From positions 124,001 through 188,000 of the forward strand of contig PYSS01000002.1 in NCBI GenBank assembly GCA_003049465.1: a stretch of 64,000 bases of DNA, given 5' to 3'. The notes beneath the pieces are model-generated. The model did no database searches. It was not told the DNA's origin and was given only the letters and a program-made list of their open reading frames with translations. Source of the DNA: Magnaporthiopsis rhizophila. Lineage: Eukaryota; Ascomycota; Sordariomycetes; Magnaporthales; Magnaporthaceae. Both the position numbers and the translations under genes were made by a program. This document shows, piece after piece, positions 57,489-64,000 of the stretch; within the stretch, counting starts at the first letter, position 1; every line of letters begins with the position of its first letter.

Positions 57489-60400
57489 ATGTACTCGACC
57501 AGCGCAAGACTGCTCGGGCGCCTGAGGCCGCTCGGCTGCTTGAGCCACACGCCGCTCCGGGCCACGGCTGTCCGCTGGGTCTGCACCCCTTATAGCACCT
57601 CTGCTCCGGGAAGTAGGCTGGACCTGCCTGCTCTCGACCGCAAATGGCGCCAGAGGTGGTCTGCCGTCGACTCTGCCGCCACTCCTGAACGCGGGGACTC
57701 GTCGTACATTGTGCCCATGTTCCCATATCCCTCGGGCTCTCTCCACCTCGGACACTTGCGCGTATACACTATCGCGGACGTTGTGGCCCGCTTCCATCGC
57801 ATGCAGGGGCGCAACGTTGTCCTGCCCATGGGCTGGGATGCCTTTGGCCTGCCGGCCGAGAATGCCGCCATCGAGAGGGGCATCGACCCGGCCATCTGGA
57901 CCAAGGAGAACATTGCCAAGATGAAGGGGCAGCTGGAGGTCATGAATGGATCCTGGGACTGGTCTCGTGTTGGTGGCCCCAATCCCAGATCCGTCTATCT
58001 GTTGAAATCCTTGCCCTACGGCGCCCCGAACTGACCCGTCGGCCGTGACGTGACGTTCAGGAGCTATCGACATGCGATCCTGAGTTCTACAAGCATACCC
58101 AGAAGATATTCCTCCTCCTCCACGAAGCTGGGCTTGCCTATCGAGCCGAGGCCGAGGTCAACTACGACCCCGTGGATAAAACAGTGCTCGCCAACGAGCA
58201 GGTCGACGCCAACGGCCGCTCGTGGCGGTCCGGCGCCTTGGTCGAGAAGCGCAGGCTCAAGCAGTGGTTCCTACGCATCTCCCAGTTCTGCGAGCCGCTG
58301 CTGAGGGACCTCGCGACCCTGGCCGAGGGCGACGCTTGGCCTGAGCGGGTGCTGGCTCAGCAGCGTCATTGGATTGGCCGCTCCCATGGCACACTGGTCA
58401 AGTTCCCCATCATCGCCCACGGCCACGTTCACAACAGCATTGACGTCTTCACCACCCGCCCAGACACTCTGTTTGGCGTCCAGTACCTTGCGCTTGCCGC
58501 TAAGCACCCGCTGGTCGTTGATTTGGCCGCCCGGGATCCGGATCTTCGGGCTTTCCTTGATGTGCTGCCTGGGCTGCCCCCTGACTCCAAGATTGGATAC
58601 CAGCTCCCCAACGTCCGGGCCATCAACCCGCTCGCTTACGAAGACGAGTCGCCCGACGCCACAAAAGTGTCTCTCCCCGTCTACGTCGCTCCGTACGTGC
58701 TGGGTGACTATGGCGAGGGCGCGGTGATGGGCGTGCCGGGACATGATACACGCGACCACGCATTCTGGCGTGAGCATCGCAGCGACGAGCCGGTCCGCGT
58801 GGTCCTGGCACCGGCAGATGATGGAGCCACCACCTCGGTCACAATACCCACCGAAGACGGCAAAGACGAGCCCTTTCTCGACCACGGAGTCATGACGGCG
58901 CACGGCGGACCGTACGAGGGAAAGCCGTCGCCTGAGGTTGGCCGGAGGCTGGTCAAGATACTCGAGGATGCCGGGCTAGCGCGAATCGAGGTAAAGTGGC
59001 GCCTGCGCGATTGGCTCGTCAGCCGGCAGCGCTATTGGGGCGCACCCATCCCCATGGTGCACTGCGCAAACTGCGGCGAGGTACCCGTGCCGGACGACCA
59101 ACTGCCAGTCGAACTGCCACGTGTCGACGGCCACTGGGCGGAGCGCAAAGCTGGCAACCCGCTCGAGACGGCCGAGGACTGGGTCAACACCAAGTGTCCC
59201 AGCTGTGGCGGCCCCGCGAGGCGCGATACAGATACCATGGACACATTTGTGGATTCGAGCTGGTACTACATGCGCTATGCCGACCCCGGTAACCGTGATG
59301 AGCCTTTCTCGGCTGAGAAAGCCGCCCAGCTGCTCCCTGTCGACCTGTATATCGGCGGCGTCGAGCACGCCATCTTGCACCTGCTCTACGCCCGATTCAT
59401 TTACAAATTCCTCATGTCTTCGCCTCTTCTCCGCGGCTCAGGGCCATCATCCTTGGCTGCAACGGTGTCCGAAGAAGATGGGGAAGAATACGGGGACAGC
59501 CCTGTGGTCCACGAGCCCTTCAAACGGCTGATCACTCAGGGTATGGTGCACGGTAAGACATTCAGCGACCCGGCCACCGGTCGCTTCCTCAAGCCCGACG
59601 AGGCGGACATGTCGGACCCGAACCATCCCAAGGTAGCGGCTACGGGCGAGCCGGCAACGGTCTCGTTTGAGAAGATGTCCAAATCCAAGTATAACGGCGT
59701 GGATCCCACCGAGTTTATATCAAAGTACGGTGCCGACGCGACGCGGGCGCACATGCTCTTCCAGGCCCCGGTGGGCGATGTCCTCAACTGGGACGAGGAC
59801 AAGATCTCGGGCGTCACCAGGTGGCTCGGCCGACTGCACGAAGCCGTCGTTCACGCTGCCGGTGCCGTCGAGAGCAGCAGCAGCGGCAACGTTGATTTGT
59901 CACCCAAGACCTACCTGGAAAGTCAGTCCAGCACCCACACCGAGGCCAGGCGAGATGCCGACGTGGCAATATGGCGCCACGTGCAGGAGACGATACCGTC
60001 GGTGACGGCGTCGTACGAAAAGGTCTACTCGCTGAACACGGTCGTCTCAGACCTGATGGGCCTGACGAACACGATCCTGGCGCACAGAGACGCGGCGAGC
60101 GGGATAATCACAGCCGCCGCCCTGTCGTCTCTGCTCCGCATGCTGGCGCCCATCGCGCCGGCGTTTGCCGAGGAGTGCTGGGCCACTCTGCACCGCGCGA
60201 GCGGCCCTGCGTCCTCGGGCTCCATCTTCCACAGCGACGTGCCCTTCCCGGAGACCGACGGCAGCCTCGCCAGCCTGCAGCCGAGCCGGCAGAACTGCGC
60301 CGTCCAGGTGAACGGCAAGCTCGTCGTGGTCGCCAAGGTACCGCAGCCGCCGGCGCAGCTGCAGGCGAGTAGCAAGCAGGAGCTCGAGGATTGGGTTGTG

Positions 60401-60511
60401 AGGCAGGTGCTGGCGAGCGCCGAGGTCAAGGAGAAGCTGGCCGGCCGACCGATGGGCGCGGCCAAGGCGTACGTCGTCCGGGGCGGGAAGCTGGTCAACT
60501 TTGTGCTGTAA
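57489..60511 (+). CDS. NAM2: Leucyl-tRNA synthetase, mitochondrial
   Basis: Two exons, 57489-57968 and 58061-60511, giving 976 aa. The 92-bp intron has the weak donor GTTGGT and acceptor TTCAG; it joins GSWDWSR to ELSTCDPEFYKHTQ, the conserved class I segment. The enzyme charges mitochondrial tRNA-Leu. An Arg/Ser-rich, acid-poor N-terminus fits a mitochondrial presequence. The HIGH box is PYPSGSLHLGHLRVY (His86-Leu-Gly-His89), and the KMSKS box is FEKMSKSKYNG (698-702). The editing domain motif TTRPDTLFGVQYLALA is present, as is WYYMRYADP. The protein has the bacterial-type architecture expected of organellar LeuRS. In some fungi this protein also helps splice group I introns; nothing here shows that directly. 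Confidence 0.94.
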
Positions 60512-60708
60512 ATTAATGCAATGGAAGAAGAAGAAAGATGGGAATATTGTACATTAAGCCTCGGGTCCACACGACACAAGGGGTGTTTGCATGGCCGCCA
60601 ACCACTTCGCACTCCGCTAGTTGCAAATCCAAAGACGAAGATATGAGCACTTAGTATCTTTTTTTTTTTCTCTCTCTCTCTCTCTCTTACAGCCAACAAC
60701 ACGGCCCA
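60512..60708. other. Short convergent spacer with a CT repeat
   Basis: 197 bp between LeuRS and the methyltransferase. A T11 run followed by a (CT)9-type repeat lies at about 60660-60688. Confidence 0.7.
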
Positions 60709-62099
60709 TCAATCCCGCAGCTCGTAGTCAAGCCGTACCAAGACCGCCCTGCCGTGCCCACTCCCCCTGATCGGGATCCTCGTCCTGCCAACGACGACGT
60801 GATCGACCTCGCCGGCCGCGCGCGTCGACGAGTCGGGCCAGTCCCGCCAGATCTCGACATCCACCCGCGCCACCGCCTCGCCCACTAAGGCGTTGACACC
60901 GTCATCGTCACCGTCGCCATTCCCGCCCCGCCGCCAGTGCCTCTGACCGCGCATCGCCAGCGCGGCCCGCGCCACGCGCCTCGCCTGTGCCAGGTCGCCG
61001 ACCTCGAGGAGCACGACACGGGCGCGGGCGAGCGCGGCCGCGACATGCAGGACGCGGGGGTAGAAGACGTCCTCGGGGCGGAGGCTGTCTTCATCGCCAT
61101 CTCCTTGGAAGTGTGACGACGATAGTGAAGGCGGCGGCGGCACGTTGGCGGCCTTGGGCTCGTAGACCCGCACGCTGCGCGCAGTGTCGCGCGCGAAGCC
61201 GGCTTCGGAGATGTAGGGCGGGTTGCATGTCACTACGTCCCAGTCGGTCGTGCCGGAGCGCGAGAGCAGGGACCGGGCGAGGATGAAATCGTGCCAGAAG
61301 ATGTCGGCCACCTCGAACGTCGGGGCGGTGGCGGCACCCGGGGTGGTGGTACCGGCTGAGGCCACAGCGGGGAAGTTGTGCGCAGCGTTGGCGCGGGCGA
61401 GGAGGACGGCGGCGGTTGATATGTCTAACCCAAGCGCCTCGACTTCCAACGGATGGGAATTTCGATGACGGCCGCCGCCGCCGCCGCCTAGGCGCGAGAC
61501 GAGCTCGATCGGGATGCAGCCCGTGCCGGTGCAGATGTCGAGGATGCGGAGAGGATGATGGTGGCGACTGGCCTCGGAGGACGGGGCTGGGCTTGCTGTG
61601 AGGGCGGGGTGGGAGGATAGGGCGTGCAGTCGCCCGTCCCGGATCAGGTCTGCTAGGTGGACGGTGTAGGCTTCCGTCTCGGGTCTTTGTTTTGTAGATG
61701 AAGGGTATATATTCAGTACGGGGCGAGAGCCTATCTTGGCGTTTGCTTTTGCTTAGGAGAGAGGTGCCCCTTTTTCGCTCGTATGCATCCACTCGCTCAC
61801 CTCGGAATCAGCACCCCGGGCCGACACTTGATCTCAACGCCGCCAAACGGCTGGGTTCCTAGGATGTACTGCAGGGGCTCGCCGCGCCCACGGCGGCGAC
61901 ACAGCCGGGCCGTCAGCTCCTCGCGGCCGTCTTGGCGTGTTCTCAGCCGCCGCCGCCGCAGCAGAGCATCGACGTGCTCGCGGATCCAACGCAGCTCGCT
62001 CAGGGCCGAGGGGATGCTCCTGCACACGGGCAAGAGCATCGCCGCGTGAGGCGACAGCCTGTGGGCGGCCCGTAGCAGCGACGGGGAGAGCCGTGGCAT
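60709..62099 (-). CDS. MTQ1: Peptide chain release factor N5-glutamine methyltransferase (HemK/PrmC family, MTQ1-like)
   Basis: Two exons on the minus strand: 62099-61801 and 61684-60709, giving 424 aa. The 116-bp intron has donor GTGAGC and acceptor ACAAAG; it joins VLIPR to PETEAYTVHL, restoring the PRxETE motif of the family. The enzyme methylates the Gln of the GGQ motif in release factors, here probably the mitochondrial one. Motifs: LQYILGTQPFGGVEIKC before the intron, the SAM-binding LDICTGTGCIPIELV (about 143-157) and the substrate-binding NPPYISEAGFA (about 254-264). Several low-complexity inserts are present (Gly-rich near 160, Gly/Asp-rich near 370). The mitochondrial form is favoured by the PrmC-type N-terminal helical domain; Mtq2 lacks it. 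Confidence 0.88.
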
Positions 62100-62668
62100 G
62101 CTTCAGGGGCAGACAATCTGTGTGAAGCCGCGAGCGGTTTGTTTGTTTGGTTGTTTGTCTGAACGACTGTCCGTTTGGTTTGGATCCAGGACTTTTAGAA
62201 CACCCAGGGACAAGTTGAATCATTGACGCTATAAATGGTAGCCGTCCAGTGACTTGGAGTGGTGACTTGCAGATGAAGTCCGTGATGGACGGATGTTGAG
62301 TGGAAGTTCTCGTGAGCTTACGCACTGTGCTCTTGCCTCATAAATACCGTATCGACACGGTGTGTAGATCAGAATGAATTTCAGCGTTTTTCACCTGACA
62401 CCCGGAATAAAAAAAAAAAAAAAAAAACGGCTTATTTGAAAATGCTACAGTAGAAACATATAATCCTCGGACGGTTATACAGAAACAGTCTCTACAGAGC
62501 TGATGCGCTCCGGCGCATTGCAAGCCAACCCGTCCCGAGCCTCGACCTATCCCAAAACAAAGAGGCTCGCTCTTGCTGGGATGGCGATCCCGAGCCGCAT
62601 CCGACTTGCTCACCGTCTTAACACAAACACCCACAAACCAAGACTCCAGGTCGGCATTCCGGCCTCCT
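62100..62668. other. Intergenic region, MTQ1-like / formate dehydrogenase
   Basis: 569 bp. It contains a TTTG/GTTT-rich stretch (62138-62160) and an A19 run (62409-62427). No gene is recognised. Confidence 0.6.
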
Positions 62669-63843
62669 TTAAGCCTTGATCTTGTCACGCTGGCCGTAGG
62701 CCTTGGTGGCGTAGTCGCCGCCGTAGACGATGAGGTCCTCGGGGCGGTAGTCGTGCTTTCCGCTCAGGTAGCTCTGCAGGATGGCCTTGGTGCCTTCGGC
62801 GTAGCGCTTCTGGGCGTCGAGCGAAGTGCCCGACATGTGGGGGACCATGGCGTTGCCGCCGCCGTACTGGTTCTTGGCCGTGCGCAGGACGTGGTCAGCC
62901 GGGGCCGGCTGCGGGAACCAGACGTCGCCGCCGTAGCCGCGGAGGTGGCCAGTCTTAAGAGCGGCCGCAACGTCCTCCTTGACGACGATGGCACCGCGGG
63001 CGGTGTTGACGAGCCATGAGCCTTTTGGAAGGGGTCAGTTCTCTGGCTCTCTGGAAGTGGGAATGGGCAAAAACTCACCAGGCTTCATCTTGGCAATCAG
63101 GTCCTTGTTAAACAGGCCGCGCGTCTTCTCGTGCAGGGGGCAGTTGATTGTGACGACATCACACTGGGCCAGCATCTCCTCGAGGCTCTCGACGCGGCGG
63201 CAGCCAATCTCCTTCTCCTTCTCGGGGGACAGGGGCTGGTAGTCGTAGTAGAGCAGCTCCTTGCAGTCAAACGGCTTGAGGCGGCGCAGCACACGCTCGC
63301 CGATGCGGCCGACGGCGACGGTGCCGACGACCTTGCCCTCAAGGTCGAACTCGTTCTTGGCCGCGGCCGCGACGTCCCACTCGCCGGCCTGGATCTGCTC
63401 GTGGGCGGGCACAAAGTTGCGCACCAGCACCAGGATGGTCATGACGACGTGCTCGGCCACCGACACCACGTTGGAGCCAGTCACCTCAGCCACGGTGATG
63501 CCGCCGTTGGTCTTGTTGGCCGCGTTGAGGTCGACATGGTCGGATCCGATGCCGGCCGTGATGGCGAGCTTCAGGTTCTTGGCCTTGGCGAGCCTCTCGG
63601 CCGTCAGGTAGCCGGGGTGGAAGCTGTGTGCTAGTCAGCTTCTCGCTCCCCATCTTTCCCTTCCCCTTTGTGCCTTGTTTTCACGTACGGGGTGGTGATG
63701 ATGACCTCGGCGTCGACCAGCTCCTTGTCAAACGTCGAGTTCTCGCCCTCCTTGTCCGAGGTGGTGACCAGAGTGTGGCCCTGGTCCTCAAGCCACTTGC
63801 GGATCCCAAGCTCGTTCTCCGTCGTTCCGAGAAGCTCGGGCAC
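62669..63843 (-). CDS. FDH1: NAD-dependent formate dehydrogenase, 5' exon(s) beyond the window
   Basis: Three exons on the minus strand are visible: 63843-63689, 63623-63079 and 63021-62669, giving 350 aa. Introns are 65 bp (GTACGT...ACACAG) and 57 bp (GTGAGT...AAAAG). The first visible codon is VPELLGTTENELGIR; the family has about 15 more residues before this, which must lie upstream in an exon outside the window. The enzyme oxidises formate to CO2 with NAD+. Motifs: TAGIGSDHVDL, the nucleotide-binding TVAVGRIGERVL, YYDYQPL (the Asp selecting NAD), INCPLHEKTRG, WLVNTARGAI, and the catalytic His in VPHMSGTSLDAQ. The first Gly of the GxGxxG fingerprint is Ala, as in bacterial formate dehydrogenases. 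Confidence 0.93.
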
Positions 63844-64000
63844 CTGATGCATGATCATTAGCCTCACTCTCTCCCGGTCTCTTCACCATAAGCAAGTGCT
63901 CCACTCCCTCCCTCCGCCCCTCCCCCGCAATGGCTCCAGCCCGATTCAATTGCCGTTGCCGTAACACCACGTTTGACATCTTTCCGAGATATCACCATTT
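63844..64000 (-). other. Probable intron or leader of the formate dehydrogenase gene
   Basis: On the minus strand this precedes the CATCAG acceptor at 63846-63844. No stretch encodes the expected N-terminal residues, so it is most likely intron. GGCTAATGATC near 63860 may serve as branch site. Confidence 0.5.

Noticed and set aside
62340..62690. Short minus-strand frame upstream of the MTQ1-like gene
   Set aside because: It includes the A19 run and overlaps the formate dehydrogenase 3' end; no recognisable protein.

Overview
The window is nuclear DNA of a filamentous ascomycete. The evidence is GC-rich coding sequence, introns of about 70-160 bp with CTAAC/CTGAC branch sites and mostly GTRNGT donors, and a gene set typical of Pezizomycotina (NUXM, SEC16, BNI1/SepA-type formin, NEO1-type flippase, AIM32, CYC2-like reductase). 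A Sordariomycete is the best guess from overall protein character, but this is inference. All 22 genes found look like ordinary chromosomal genes. I saw no transposon, gene cluster for a specialised metabolite, CRISPR array, rRNA or convincing tRNA.

Layout. 1-5 kb: IMP1 (-), mitochondrial IF3 (+), eIF2B delta (+), then NUXM (-). 6-10 kb: a SHG1/BOD1-domain protein (+) with a huge Arg/Ser/Asp tail. 10.9-12.6 kb: a five-exon sugar-phosphate/nucleotide-sugar type transporter (-) containing a 6-nt exon, divergent across 2.5 kb from a GT17 glycosyltransferase (+) whose 3' end runs into an unresolved poly-C tract. 17.9-21.6 kb: a membrane-anchored ubiquitin protease (-) and ALB1 (+). 21.8-24.2 kb: a DUF2264 protein (-). 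25.1-30.7 kb: formin (-). 32.5-38 kb: small membrane protein (+), RING protein (+), HUS1 (+). 38.7-44.7 kb: SEC16 (-). 46-50 kb: NEO1 (+). 50.5-56 kb: CYC2-like (-), AIM32-like (-), amino acid permease (-). 57.5-60.5 kb: mitochondrial LeuRS (+). 60.7-62.1 kb: MTQ1-like release-factor methyltransferase (-). 62.7 kb to the right edge: formate dehydrogenase (-), lacking its first exon.

Functionally the window is housekeeping. About a third of the genes act in mitochondria (IMP1, mtIF3, NUXM, CYC2, AIM32, LeuRS, MTQ1). Secretion and polarised growth are also well represented (SEC16, NEO1, formin, GT17, the transporter). Most genes are arranged as divergent or convergent pairs.

The points most worth checking are an in-frame TAG followed by 78 more sense codons at the end of the SHG1-like gene, the 6-nt microexon in the transporter, a GC-AG intron in ALB1, and an unusual number of long mononucleotide runs, two of which contain Ns. 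I did not find a clearly new multi-gene system. Exon boundaries were inferred by eye from splice motifs, reading frame and conserved protein motifs.
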